A stretch of 64,000 nt of DNA. It comes from Bacteroidales bacterium. GTDB taxonomy: Bacteria > Bacteroidota > Bacteroidia > Bacteroidales > JAAYJT01. Both the position numbers and the translations under genes were made by a program. This document shows positions 19,907 through 29,231 of the stretch, piece after piece. How positions within the stretch are numbered: position 1 is the first letter of the stretch; the number at the start of each line of letters is the position of its first letter. The stretch covers positions 1 through 64,000 of the forward strand of contig JACZJK010000032.1 in assembly GCA_014860575.1 (NCBI GenBank). The letters are read 5' to 3'. A model generated the notes under the pieces. It saw only the letters and a program-made list of their open reading frames with translations, had not been told where the DNA came from and did not search any database.

Positions 19907-22024
19907 TTAATTTTCCCTCATATCAACACCCGACCAGTCTTTCGGTAAGCCCTTTAAAAGTGTTTCCTGGCAACGCTCAGTATATAGCCGGGCAACCATG
20001 TCGGCTGGATTTTTTTTCAGAATATCCTGAAAAAGTTCAGTGGCTTGTTCAAATTTCTGATTCCGGTAAAGATCAACCGCTTTTCCGAATTCATTCCGGG
20101 TTTCCCACTTAAGTTTTTTAATGTTCTCATCATCGCCATTGAGAACCTCAAAAATATAAACGGAATCGCGTTTCCCTTTTACCCTTGCAATATCAAGGAA
20201 GCGATATTGAAAATGCAAAGGGTTTTTAAGTTTAATCAGGGCATCTTCGCTGATAATAATAGAAGCTCCGTAAATTTTTGTCAGTCCTTCAAGCCTCGAT
20301 GCAAGGTTGACGGCATCACTGATAACCGTGCCCTCCATTCTCCCTTCGCTCCCAACTATGCCAAGCATCAGGTTCCCGGCATGAATACCAATTCCTATAC
20401 TGATTTCTTTCTTACCCATCCCCCGCCTCTCGTCGTTGAAGCTAACAAGCTTCATCCGCATTTCAACGGCAGCGTTAATAGCATCATCAACGCTTTCGCC
20501 GAACAGCGCCATAATTGAATCGCCAATGTATTTATCAATAAACCCATTGTTTTTCCTGATCACCGGCTCCATTAAACCCAGATAATGATTGATGAAATCA
20601 AAATTTTCTTTAGGAGTCATCTCTTCTGATAAATCAGTAAATGACCTGATATCGGAAAATAAAATGGTCATTTCTTTCTGAACCTGATCGCCTAGCTTAA
20701 TATCAGTGAAGTTATCCTTACCCAGGAATTGCAGGAATTGACGAGGAACAAACCGAACATACGCTTCATTCATTCCCGAAATCCTGTCAATGTATTCCAT
20801 CAAACGTGAAGTCATGTTGTTATAACCTTCGCTTAATTCGCCAATTTCATCATTGGTTCGCACAACGGTATAATTATTTACATGCCCCTCTCCTGTCCAG
20901 CGCATGTTGTAAAGCAGTTCCTTCACCGGGCTGAGAATTCCTGCTGTTGTCCAGCGCACAAAAAACATAATGTAAATCAGTGCAACGATAATGCCCATTG
21001 ATATGCCGCTAAACATCAGTAAATTGTCGAATGCATTGATATACCACATGCGCTCCATAGTTTCCTGACCAGTCTCGACCATCGAATGGTATGGACCCAG
21101 TAAAATTTGTTGATGTTCTGCGGTTATTGTACCCAGATCCCGGATTGGTGTAAGAGCCAAAATTATATAGAGCATCACAATGACCAATGGAAGCAATGTT
21201 GTCATTCCGCTTGATATCCATAAGCGGTTGCTGATCCGGCCTTTGCGCAGGTATTTTAGCCTCGAATACAATTCTTTTTCGGCGAAAACATGTTCAAGGT
21301 ATATTATGTGAACCCTGTGTTTCTGCCAGAAAAACACAAATAAAACAATCAGCAGGTAGGCGATGAGTGAAACGTAAAAGAACTGCAGGAAAAGGTCGCG
21401 GCTGATAGCATCTTCAAAACCCTTCCCGGTTTTCAGGACATAAAACATATATCCATGAAGGATAAAATAGCCAACTAGCAAAATCCCGGCATTGATATAT
21501 GGGGTGAATAGCAAGATCCTTTTGCAGTATTTACTAAGTTTTTCGGGGATTGGTTTGCGCCTTCGCTTTTTATTGAAATATCTTTTTAGCGGGGCATTCG
21601 CAATTAATCCTGCCACAAGTGTAAACAGTATAACAAATCTGAAAATTATGACAGCAGTCGTCGAAAAAGGCGAATCAGTGCTATCGGTAGTCACTTCTAC
21701 CCTGCTTCCCGGACTTACCACTTTGATTAATGAATCCCGCTCTCTCTCCATTTGTATTATTGCGTCATCCCGCATTTGCAATGGAAGGGAACCTAATTCA
21801 ATGAGATTTCTTTCCAGCTCTGCCAAACGGGCCACATTTCCCTGGTTCAGTGTGTCCGATTCCTTTGATATTCTTTTCATTACATTATCGCGGGCTTCAA
21901 ATAGCTTAGGAGCCATTTTTAATGACATCACCATCAACACAGGCAAAATCAACATGAAATATATCAGGATAGAAAAGAGGTAAATCCTTAAAACATGGTA
22001 CCTAGGAATTCCTTTGTTTCGCAT
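19907..22024 (-). CDS. Membrane adenylate/guanylate cyclase with HAMP domain (class III)
   Basis: 705 residues. About six membrane helices (near 12-32, 125-147, 167-192, 206-230, 268-292 and 330-355) lead into a HAMP domain and a class III cyclase catalytic domain (about 435-615). Metal-binding Asp residues are in FSDIRSF (about 452) and GDSIMALFG (about 500). The Lys before the second Asp (DKYIGD) and Asp in ISDAVNLASRLE (about 573) favour ATP, so cAMP is the likely product; Asn and Arg of the same motif are the transition-state residues. A short helical TPR-like tail ends the protein. All catalytic residues appear intact. Confidence 0.9.
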   Translation of the reverse strand: MRNKGIPRYHVLRIYLFSILIYFMLILPVLMVMSLKMAPKLFEARDNVMKRISKESDTLNQGNVARLAELERNLIELGSLPLQMRDDAIIQMERERDSLIKVVSPGSRVEVTTDSTDSPFSTTAVIIFRFVILFTLVAGLIANAPLKRYFNKKRRRKPIPEKLSKYCKRILLFTPYINAGILLVGYFILHGYMFYVLKTGKGFEDAISRDLFLQFFYVSLIAYLLIVLFVFFWQKHRVHIIYLEHVFAEKELYSRLKYLRKGRISNRLWISSGMTTLLPLVIVMLYIILALTPIRDLGTITAEHQQILLGPYHSMVETGQETMERMWYINAFDNLLMFSGISMGIIVALIYIMFFVRWTTAGILSPVKELLYNMRWTGEGHVNNYTVVRTNDEIGELSEGYNNMTSRLMEYIDRISGMNEAYVRFVPRQFLQFLGKDNFTDIKLGDQVQKEMTILFSDIRSFTDLSEEMTPKENFDFINHYLGLMEPVIRKNNGFIDKYIGDSIMALFGESVDDAINAAVEMRMKLVSFNDERRGMGKKEISIGIGIHAGNLMLGIVGSEGRMEGTVISDAVNLASRLEGLTKIYGASIIISEDALIKLKNPLHFQYRFLDIARVKGKRDSVYIFEVLNGDDENIKKLKWETRNEFGKAVDLYRNQKFEQATELFQDILKKNPADMVARLYTERCQETLLKGLPKDWSGVDMREN

Positions 22025-22048
22025 GGCTATTTAGTTGAAAACAATCGT

Positions 22049-22056
22049 CAAAGTTA
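22049..22056 (-). promoter_or_regulatory. Bacteroidota -7 promoter box (TAACTTTG) for the cyclase gene
   Basis: Minus-strand TAACTTTG matches TAnnTTTG, 24 bases before the ATG at 22024, in the divergent cyclase/gltX gap. Confidence 0.45.
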
Positions 22057-22162
22057 TAAAACAATGAGCATAATGAATCAGTTTATAACGAATACTCTGC
22101 TTGTCAAATTATTATGAACCGCTATGCAATCAACATTTATAGCCTTGCTGCTTCGTTCTTCC

Positions 22163-22170
22163 TATCTTTG
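22163..22170 (+). promoter_or_regulatory. Bacteroidota -7 promoter box (TATCTTTG) for gltX
   Basis: TATCTTTG lies 19 bases upstream of the ATG at 22190. It also lies downstream of the alternative ATG at 22124, so it decides the gltX start in favour of 22190. Confidence 0.6.
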
Positions 22171-22189
22171 CATAACAATTCAAATAACC

Positions 22190-23737
22190 ATGAAATTACC
22201 CGAAACCCGCGTCAGGTTCGCACCAAGTCCAACAGGACCTTTACATATCGGAGGTGTAAGAACCGCCCTTTACAACTATCTGCTTGCCAGAAAAAATAAT
22301 GGTAAAATGATTCTGCGTATTGAAGATACTGACCAGGGGCGTTTTGTTCCCGGAGCCGAAGAATATATCATTGAGTCGTTGTCCTGGTGTGGTATTGAAT
22401 TCGATGAGGGTGTGCATGTAGGAGGCCCGTATGCTCCTTACCGTCAGAGCGAACGCAAGGAATTTTATGTGAAATATATAAATCAATTGCTTGAAACCGG
22501 GCATGCATACTATGCTTTTGATACACCCGAAGAACTGGATGCCAGAAGAAAAGAAGCGGAAACACTGAAATATCCACCATTTCAATATGATGTGGTAACG
22601 CGCAATAAACTCAGGAATTCATTGGTATTGAATGAGGAAGAAGTAAAGCAACTGATTGCCAATCAGACTCCTTATGTTGTCAGGATCAGGATTCCCGAAA
22701 ATGAAACCATTGTTTTGCAGGATACCATAAGAGGTACCGTGGAGGTTGAAAGCAACTTACTGGACGATAAGGTTTTGTTTAAATCTGATGGGATGCCTAC
22801 CTACCATCTGGCCAATGTTGTTGATGATTATCTGATGAAAATCACCCACGTAATCCGTGGTGAAGAATGGTTGCCATCCGCCCCGCTGCATGTGCTCCTT
22901 TACCGTGCTTTTGGATGGGAATCCGTTATGCCGGAATTTGCACATTTGCCTTTGTTGCTTAAACCCGATGGTAAAGGAAAACTAAGTAAAAGAGACGGCG
23001 ACAGGCTTGGGTTTCCGGTTTTCCCCTTACAATGGAATGACCCGGCAAGTGGAGAAATTTCATCAGGCTACAGGGAATCAGGTTACTTGCCGGATGCTTT
23101 CATTAATATGCTTGCCATGCTTGGCTGGAATCCCGGAACTACTCAGGAAATTTTCACAATGCAGGAACTGATAGATGCTTTTTCGTTGGATCGTGTAAGC
23201 AAATCAGGCGCTAAGTTCGACGCGGACAAAGCCAAATGGTTTAACCACCAGTATCTTCAGAACCAACCAGCAACTGATCTTGCCAAACTGCTTCTCCCGT
23301 ATCTCACTCAAAAAGGAATTGAAGTTGACGAAAGCAGGATCGCACAGATTATTTCGCTTATAAAAGAGCGCGCAAATCTCATTCCTGAACTTTGGGATCA
23401 AATGGCGTTTTTCTTTTTCCGACCCGAAACATACGATGAACAACTTATCAAAAAACGTTGGAAACCAGAAACTTCCGGATCACTGATGGAAATCACATCT
23501 TTACTCGAAAGCACAAATAAAAAAAAGGCAGAGGAATTATCCTCGCAAATTAAAGGTTACATTGAAGATAATCAACTTAATATGGGAGTTATTATGCTTC
23601 CTTTGCGTATTGCGTTGGTTGGTTCGGCAATGGGACCGGATTTGTTTGAGATCATGGAAATACTTGGAAAGGATGAAACCATACTTCGCATAAAATCAGC
23701 CATAAAAAAAACAGATTCTACAATTAGTACCAAATAG
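22190..23737 (+). CDS. gltX: Glutamyl-tRNA synthetase
   Basis: 515 residues starting MKLPETRVRFAPSPTG. The upstream in-frame ATG at 22124 is rejected because a -7 box lies between the two. It is a class I synthetase charging tRNA-Glu: the HIGH motif is in PTGPLHIGGVRTAL and the KMSKS equivalent is GKLSKRDGDRL. The anticodon-binding C-terminal helical domain is complete. It is followed after 2 bases by rnr, forming a probable operon. A separate GlnRS gene (glnS) is at 40076, so this enzyme is expected to be discriminating. Confidence 0.97.
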   Translation: MKLPETRVRFAPSPTGPLHIGGVRTALYNYLLARKNNGKMILRIEDTDQGRFVPGAEEYIIESLSWCGIEFDEGVHVGGPYAPYRQSERKEFYVKYINQLLETGHAYYAFDTPEELDARRKEAETLKYPPFQYDVVTRNKLRNSLVLNEEEVKQLIANQTPYVVRIRIPENETIVLQDTIRGTVEVESNLLDDKVLFKSDGMPTYHLANVVDDYLMKITHVIRGEEWLPSAPLHVLLYRAFGWESVMPEFAHLPLLLKPDGKGKLSKRDGDRLGFPVFPLQWNDPASGEISSGYRESGYLPDAFINMLAMLGWNPGTTQEIFTMQELIDAFSLDRVSKSGAKFDADKAKWFNHQYLQNQPATDLAKLLLPYLTQKGIEVDESRIAQIISLIKERANLIPELWDQMAFFFFRPETYDEQLIKKRWKPETSGSLMEITSLLESTNKKKAEELSSQIKGYIEDNQLNMGVIMLPLRIALVGSAMGPDLFEIMEILGKDETILRIKSAIKKTDSTISTK

Positions 23738-23739
23738 TC

Positions 23740-25899
23740 ATGAATAAGAAAAAAACTACTCGCAAAATTAATCCTGTTTCAAAAAACACTTTTATAAACA
23801 GTGTGCAGGCAGTGTTTACCGATCATCCTTATCGCGCCCTCAATTTCAGGCAAGTTTCATCGCATCTTGGGCTAAGCGATAAAGCAAGTAAAGAACTCGT
23901 TAAGCAGATTCTGGATAGTTTGAGCAAAAAGGAAATCATTGTTGAGCTGAACCGCGGAAAATACCAGCTCAACCAGGAAAAGATGATGGAGTTAATACCT
24001 CAAAACTTTGTGACTGGATCAGTAGATATGAAGCAGACCGGAAAAGCTTATATTATTACTCCCGATCTTGATGAGGACGTTTTTATCGCCTATAACAACA
24101 CCGGGCGCGCGCTTCATGGTGATAAAGTTAAAGTCCATCTGTTCCCAAAACGCAAGGGTCGTAAAATAGAAGGCCAGATTGTAGAAATCGTTTCCCGTGC
24201 AAGGATTAATTTCGTGGGAACCATGAATATAAGTGGAAAAATGGGATTTCTCACTCCCGATGATGTCACTATTCCGGTTGATATTATGATATTGCCCGAA
24301 AATCTGAAAGGAGCTAAAAACGGTGAAAAGGTTGTTGTAAAAATGACCGAATGGCCAGAGCATGCCAAAAACCCAATGGGCGAAGTAACCGAAGTGCTTG
24401 GCAAGCCAGGCGATAATGAAGTTGAAATGAAATCCATCCTGGTAAATCACAACTTCCCGCTTTCTTTCCCGAAGGCTGCTGAAAATGAAGCAGGAAAAAT
24501 AAAAGAAACCATCAGTAAAGAAGAAATAAGCAGTCGCAGGGATTTCCGCGAAGTGTTTACGGTTACAATTGATCCTGAAGACGCCAAAGACTTTGATGAT
24601 GCCCTGTCATTGCAAAAGGTGAAAGATGATGTCTGGGAAGTTGGCGTGCACATTGCTGATGTTTCTCATTATGTGAAACCAGGTTCCGCGATTGATGCCG
24701 AAGGTTATGACCGGGGCACCTCTATTTATCTGGTAGATCGTGTGATCCCAATGCTTCCCGAAAAGCTTTCAAATATGGTTTGTTCACTGCGGCCAAATGA
24801 AGAAAAGCTCTGTTTTTCAGCAGTTTTTTTAATGAATGAAAAAGCTGTGGTGCTGGAGGAATGGTTCGGAAAAACAATTATCAATTCTAACCGCCGCTAC
24901 AACTATGAAGAAGTACAGGCAATGATTGAAGGCGGTGAAGGCGATTACAAGGACGAGCTTTTGTTTCTGAACGGACTGGCACAAAAGCTTCGCAATGAAC
25001 GCTTCAAAGGAGGGGCAATTAATTTTCACTCTGTAGAGGTTAAGTTCAAACTCGATGAGAATGGGAAACCGTTAAGTACTTATATCAAGGAAAACAAAGA
25101 AGCCAACTGGCTGATTGAAGAATTCATGCTGCTGGCAAACCGCAAGGTCGCCGAATTGATTGGAAAGAAAAAAGGCGCTGCAAAACCCAAAACTTTTGTG
25201 TACCGCGTGCATGATGAACCCAATCCTGAAAAATTAAACCGTTTCACCGAATTTATCGGAAAGCTGGGTTACAGCATGAAGACCGGCTCAAGAAAAAGTA
25301 TGGCACAATCTTTTAACCGTTTGTTTGAACAAATATCCGGTAAAGGCGAAGAAAACATGATTGAAGCCATCGCTATCCGAACCATGGCCAAAGCCGAATA
25401 TTCAACTCAAAATATCGGGCATTACGGTTTGGATTTCAGGCATTATACACATTTCACTTCACCAATACGGCGCTATCCCGATCTGATGGTCCACCGCTTG
25501 TTAGAACGCTATTTGTCAGGCAAGCCTTCTGTTATCGAGGAAGAATACGAACCAAAATGCCAGCACTCATCTGAAATGGAAAAGAGAGCCGAGCAGGCAG
25601 AGCGTGATTCGGTAAAATACAAGCAGGCTGAGTTTATGATGGACAAGATCGGGCAGGAGTTTTATGGACTGGTTTCCGGGGTGAGCAAATGGGGAATTTT
25701 CGTAGAAATTGAAGGCAATAAATGTGAAGGAATGGTATCACTCAAATACATGAACGACGATTTCTATTACCTTGATGAAGACAATTACCGCGTGGTTGGC
25801 CAACGCTACGGACAGGAATACAAGCTTGGCGACCGGGTAAAAATACGAGTACGAAAAGTGGATCTGCAGAAAAAGCAGATGGACTTTGTACTGGTGTGA
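23740..25899 (+). CDS. rnr: Ribonuclease R (RNB/VacB family 3'-5' exoribonuclease)
   Basis: 719 residues. An N-terminal winged-helix region and cold-shock-like OB domains (about 80-230) lead to the RNB catalytic domain. Its signature DPEDAKDFDDALSL (about 275-290) holds the Mg-binding Asp cluster. A C-terminal S1 domain (about 640-719, FYGLVSGVSKWGIFVEI) binds RNA. It degrades structured RNA processively. The lysine-rich N-terminus (MNKKKTTRKINP) is common in Bacteroidota homologues. It starts 2 bases after gltX. Confidence 0.96.
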   Translation: MNKKKTTRKINPVSKNTFINSVQAVFTDHPYRALNFRQVSSHLGLSDKASKELVKQILDSLSKKEIIVELNRGKYQLNQEKMMELIPQNFVTGSVDMKQTGKAYIITPDLDEDVFIAYNNTGRALHGDKVKVHLFPKRKGRKIEGQIVEIVSRARINFVGTMNISGKMGFLTPDDVTIPVDIMILPENLKGAKNGEKVVVKMTEWPEHAKNPMGEVTEVLGKPGDNEVEMKSILVNHNFPLSFPKAAENEAGKIKETISKEEISSRRDFREVFTVTIDPEDAKDFDDALSLQKVKDDVWEVGVHIADVSHYVKPGSAIDAEGYDRGTSIYLVDRVIPMLPEKLSNMVCSLRPNEEKLCFSAVFLMNEKAVVLEEWFGKTIINSNRRYNYEEVQAMIEGGEGDYKDELLFLNGLAQKLRNERFKGGAINFHSVEVKFKLDENGKPLSTYIKENKEANWLIEEFMLLANRKVAELIGKKKGAAKPKTFVYRVHDEPNPEKLNRFTEFIGKLGYSMKTGSRKSMAQSFNRLFEQISGKGEENMIEAIAIRTMAKAEYSTQNIGHYGLDFRHYTHFTSPIRRYPDLMVHRLLERYLSGKPSVIEEEYEPKCQHSSEMEKRAEQAERDSVKYKQAEFMMDKIGQEFYGLVSGVSKWGIFVEIEGNKCEGMVSLKYMNDDFYYLDEDNYRVVGQRYGQEYKLGDRVKIRVRKVDLQKKQMDFVLV

Positions 25900-25902
25900 T
25901 AT

Positions 25903-25986
25903 GGAACGCTGATGACGCTGATTAAACTGATGATCGCTGATTAATAAATCCGTGCAAATCTGCTAAATCCACGTCATCCGCGTTCC
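25903..25986. repeat. REP-like imperfect palindrome between convergent genes
   Basis: Arms at 25903-25917 and 25972-25986 are inverted repeats (15 bases, one mismatch; left arm GGAACGCTGATGACG). The interior repeats the GCTGAT/GATTAA theme several times. It fills the 88-base gap between rnr and the convergent DUF554 gene almost exactly. Elements of this form, carrying CGCTGATGACGCTGATTAA-like text, are known as dispersed intergenic repeats in many bacteria. It may also end both transcripts. Confidence 0.6.
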
Positions 25987-25987
25987 T

Positions 25988-26671
25988 TTAAATCAAGTTT
26001 ACCAGATAATACATCACCACCGCCATCAGCAATGCCGGCAACAGGTTTAATATCTGGATTCGTTTGATTTCAAGAATATTGATACCCATGCCTAGTAAGA
26101 TGATTCCACCGGCGGCTGTGATCTCCATGATTAAAGGTTCGGAAAGTACATTTTGTAATGAGCCGGCAAATAATGTTATTCCACCCTGGTAAATCAGCAA
26201 TGGAATCACAGAAAACATCACACCAATTCCCATAGCCGCCGAAAGCGCGATGGATGAGAATCCATCCATCACCGATTTGGCAAGCAGCAATTCCGGGTTT
26301 TGGTTCATACCTTCTTCAAGGGCGCCAAGCACGGTAAGGCTTCCCATGCAGAAAAGAAGAAAGGCGGTTATCAGCCCTTCAGTGAACCTTATATTATTGA
26401 TTTTTAGTTTATTTTTCAGCCACTCCCCTACCTTATTCAGGCGTTCATCAAGGTTGAGCAATTGGCCGATGATGGCTCCAGAAACTACTGACAAAATTAA
26501 TATCACCCAGTTCTGCGACCGGAATGCCATAGCCACTCCAAAGAAAATGGTTACCAACCCAATGCCCTGAAATACAATGCTAGTAATCTTTTCAGGCAAT
26601 CGTGTTTTAAGCAGCAAACCTAGCAGACTTCCTGCAATAACCGCAGCAACATTAACAAAGGTTCCCAGCAT
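25988..26671 (-). CDS. DUF554 family inner-membrane protein
   Basis: 227 residues with about seven hydrophobic helices. The start MLGTFVNVAAVIAGSLLGLLL and the internal GALEEG and MDGFSSIALSAAMG motifs are characteristic of DUF554 (YdfK-like) proteins. These are putative transporters with no settled substrate. The gene is convergent with rnr and lies 16 bases downstream of the MORN-repeat gene on the same strand. Confidence 0.88.
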   Translation of the reverse strand: MLGTFVNVAAVIAGSLLGLLLKTRLPEKITSIVFQGIGLVTIFFGVAMAFRSQNWVILILSVVSGAIIGQLLNLDERLNKVGEWLKNKLKINNIRFTEGLITAFLLFCMGSLTVLGALEEGMNQNPELLLAKSVMDGFSSIALSAAMGIGVMFSVIPLLIYQGGITLFAGSLQNVLSEPLIMEITAAGGIILLGMGINILEIKRIQILNLLPALLMAVVMYYLVNLI

Positions 26672-26687
26672 TTAATTTATGAATTGA

Positions 26688-28211
26688 TCATTCATCGAAT
26701 TCTGGTTTAATTTTTACCCCATCATACTTTACTTCCCTGTTATTACTGTAAGTGATAACAAGCAAGGGTGTGCCGTCTTCATTGTAGCGGATCCAATCAC
26801 CTTCCTTACGGCCCATGATGTATTCTTCTTCGTCTTTCTTATTTCCGTCTTCCCAGTAGTAAATATGCTTTCCATTTGGATTGTCATCAATAAACTGTCC
26901 TTCAAAACTTAACTGGCCGTTACTGTAATAATGTTTCCAAACTCCATTTCTTCGACCCGAACTGTATGAACCTTCAATTTTGTGGTTCTCAAAATTATAA
27001 ATCCATTTGCCTTCTTCGAGGCCCTCAAAATATTCGCCTTCTGAAATAATTTTTCCAAAAGGGTCAAACTCTGTTACAAGGCCATCCTGTAATCCGTTGA
27101 TAAATAATTCTTCCCTCCAAAGATTTCCATTATCATAATACCAAACCCACTCTCCAACAGGCTTACCTTCATCATCATAAGTCCCCTTTTGCTCAAGTGT
27201 ACCATTCTCATGATAATAAATCCATTCTCCGGTTTTCTTATTATTCTTGTAAGTGCCTTGTGCTCTTAAGCTACCGTCAATGTAATAATCTTCCCAATCA
27301 CCTTCTTTGTTTCCTTCTTCATCAATGATCCCTTTGCCGATCACGTTACCAGCGGCATATACGATAGCTTCTGAAATTGATCCGTCTTCGGCATATTCCC
27401 TGCTTACGCCTTCAGGTAAATTATTACGATAAGTTGTTACCCGGCTTATAACACCAGTTTCATAATATTCCGTTACGACTTCAAGGCGGAAAATTTCAGG
27501 AGCATCAATAATTTCCTCATCATTAACAAACTTTTTAAGATCAAGCAGATTTCCATTGCGATCGTAAGTTTTAAAGAAACCGTCTCTTTTTCCGTTTCGG
27601 AATGTTCCTTCCATTTGCAATGCTCCATCATCGTAAAAATATTTCCACCTCCCCTGTTTTAATCCGTTATGATCATGACGGTTAATACTTTCCCGGTTTA
27701 TTATAAAGCCCCGACGGTATTCAATTAAAGTAATGATGTTGCCTTCATGGTCGTATTCAAACCCATTCCCTTGCTCAAGTCCGTTTTCAAACGGGATGGT
27801 TCGCATTAATGCACCATCAGTAAAAAAGTGTTCAGTAAGTCCCGTTTTTACATCTTTAACGAAACGCTCCACAATGATTTCATCCACGCGGTAAGTTTTT
27901 CTGATTCCGTCTTTAACACCAGCTTTATAGCTGATTTCTAAACTAATATCGCCAGTTTCATCATAAAAAGTCCAAACACTATCTAATTCGAAATCAACTC
28001 TGTTGCCTTCCGATTTGATGATGCCGTTTTCATGGTAAGTTTTCCAATACCCATCGGGCTTTCCATTTCTCATTGTACCTTCGCTGGAAATATTTCCGTT
28101 GGTATGATAAAAAATATTGTAACCATCGGGGTTGAATGCTTCCTGGGAAAATGTAGTCATCCAACTCATCTGAGAAATAACGACTACCAATATTTTAATC
28201 AGGCTTTTCAT
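26688..28211 (-). CDS. Exported MORN-repeat (YwqK-like) protein
   Basis: 508 residues from the ATG at 28211. The 28259 ATG adds 16 residues before the signal peptide MKSLIKILVVVISQMSW and is less likely. The mature protein is a chain of roughly twenty 22-24 residue MORN-like units (pattern xYYxNGxLxxEGxYxxGxxxGxW), for example GTYKNNKKTGEWIYYHENG. Such repeats form long beta hairpins and are often annotated as YwqK-family antitoxin domains in Bacteroidota, but no toxin is adjacent. The likely location is periplasm or outer surface. Function unknown. Confidence 0.85.
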   Translation of the reverse strand: MKSLIKILVVVISQMSWMTTFSQEAFNPDGYNIFYHTNGNISSEGTMRNGKPDGYWKTYHENGIIKSEGNRVDFELDSVWTFYDETGDISLEISYKAGVKDGIRKTYRVDEIIVERFVKDVKTGLTEHFFTDGALMRTIPFENGLEQGNGFEYDHEGNIITLIEYRRGFIINRESINRHDHNGLKQGRWKYFYDDGALQMEGTFRNGKRDGFFKTYDRNGNLLDLKKFVNDEEIIDAPEIFRLEVVTEYYETGVISRVTTYRNNLPEGVSREYAEDGSISEAIVYAAGNVIGKGIIDEEGNKEGDWEDYYIDGSLRAQGTYKNNKKTGEWIYYHENGTLEQKGTYDDEGKPVGEWVWYYDNGNLWREELFINGLQDGLVTEFDPFGKIISEGEYFEGLEEGKWIYNFENHKIEGSYSSGRRNGVWKHYYSNGQLSFEGQFIDDNPNGKHIYYWEDGNKKDEEEYIMGRKEGDWIRYNEDGTPLLVITYSNNREVKYDGVKIKPEFDE

Positions 28212-28789
28212 ATTCTCATTTGATACTGCAAGATTACTGCAAGATGATGGCTTGCACAAATCCTGTTTTAAGCGTGCTTATTATAAATGAATTTGAATAA
28301 AAAATATTATAAGTATTAAAGGGTGTTAATTGTGTTCGCATTATTTGCGCATAAAATTAGGATTTTGAGTTATCAATTTTCTATTAACACCCTGCTAACA
28401 ATTATGAATGATCAATTTATTGTAAATCAGTAATCCGAAATTGAATTAACAATTTGAAGTAAAAGAAGAATGTTAATAAAATTCATTGCTAAATTAGACC
28501 ATTTTTGTTCATCAGGAGTGGAATAACTATTAACAAGTACTACTGTTTTAACCTTATGAACCCAAAAGGGAAAAATCTGTGTTCATAAATTCTATTTATT
28601 AAAAAGCGGTAACAACTTATTAACAAATAAAGCCTGTTGAATGTTAATATTTCTTAACTGATTGATTTCTATCATTTTTAGAAATTAGTCTCTTGGCTTC
28701 AAATCAAAATAATTCCCTAGCTGGCAATACGCTAAAGTCGGAACCATTCATTTTTAGCTACTTTTGTTTTAAAATAAATTAACATTGCC
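28212..28789. other. AT-rich intergenic region with clustered TTAAC motifs
   Basis: 578 bases with no gene, between the divergent MORN-repeat and rpiB genes. It is very AT-rich and contains about ten TTAAC/GTTAA pentamers in both orientations between 28325 and 28783 (for example at 28384, 28446, 28472, 28530, 28548, 28620, 28643, 28654). Several extend to TATTAACA. No exact TTATCCACA DnaA box was found here. It could be a regulatory or origin-like region, or simply AT-rich spacer. Confidence 0.4.
28759..28766 (+). promoter_or_regulatory. Bacteroidota -7 promoter box (TACTTTTG) for rpiB
   Basis: TACTTTTG matches TAnnTTTG, 23 bases upstream of the rpiB ATG at 28790. Confidence 0.55.
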
Positions 28790-29230
28790 ATGCAAACAAA
28801 AGAGTTGGCATTAGGATGTGATCATGCCGGATTCAAATTAAAAGAAGCGCTTATTAATTATTTGAAGGAGAAGAAAATTGAATTTGAAGATTACGGAACC
28901 TTTTCTGAAGAGAGTGTTGATTATCCTGATTTTGCACATTCAGTTGCAGATGCGGTTAATAGTGGCGTTTCAGAAAGAGGAATTTTAATTTGTGGAAGTG
29001 GAAATGGTGTAAACATGACAGCCAATAAATATCCAAATGTAAGAGCTGCTTTATGTTGGAATACTGAAATAGCAAGGCTTGCACGCATGCATAATAACGC
29101 TAATATTATCTCATTTCCAGGACGGTTCATTGATAAAGAAGAAGCCTTAAAGGCTCTTGATGCTTTTCTTAATACTGACTTTGATGGAGGCAGGCATGCA
29201 ATAAGAGTTCAAAAAATACCATGTAAATAG
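28790..29230 (+). CDS. rpiB: Ribose-5-phosphate isomerase B
   Basis: 146 residues, the normal RpiB length. It interconverts ribose 5-phosphate and ribulose 5-phosphate in the non-oxidative pentose phosphate pathway. Family signatures are GCDHAGFKLKEAL near the N-terminus and GILICGSGNGVNMTANK with the active-site Cys (about residue 67), then NVRAALCWN. The RpiB/LacA/LacB family also includes allose-phosphate isomerases, but the context favours RpiB. It is followed after 1 base by the LutB-like gene. Confidence 0.95.
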   Translation: MQTKELALGCDHAGFKLKEALINYLKEKKIEFEDYGTFSEESVDYPDFAHSVADAVNSGVSERGILICGSGNGVNMTANKYPNVRAALCWNTEIARLARMHNNANIISFPGRFIDKEEALKALDAFLNTDFDGGRHAIRVQKIPCK

Positions 29231-29231
29231 C

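Noticed and set aside
20045-20518. 157-codon plus-strand frame
   Set aside because: Antisense to the cyclase catalytic domain, which is intact; no independent support.
22124-22189. N-terminal extension of gltX from the ATG at 22124
   Set aside because: A TATCTTTG -7 box lies at 22163-22170, and GluRS homology begins at the 22190 ATG.
24019-24450. 143-codon minus-strand frame
   Set aside because: Antisense shadow of rnr, with unusual composition and no family match.
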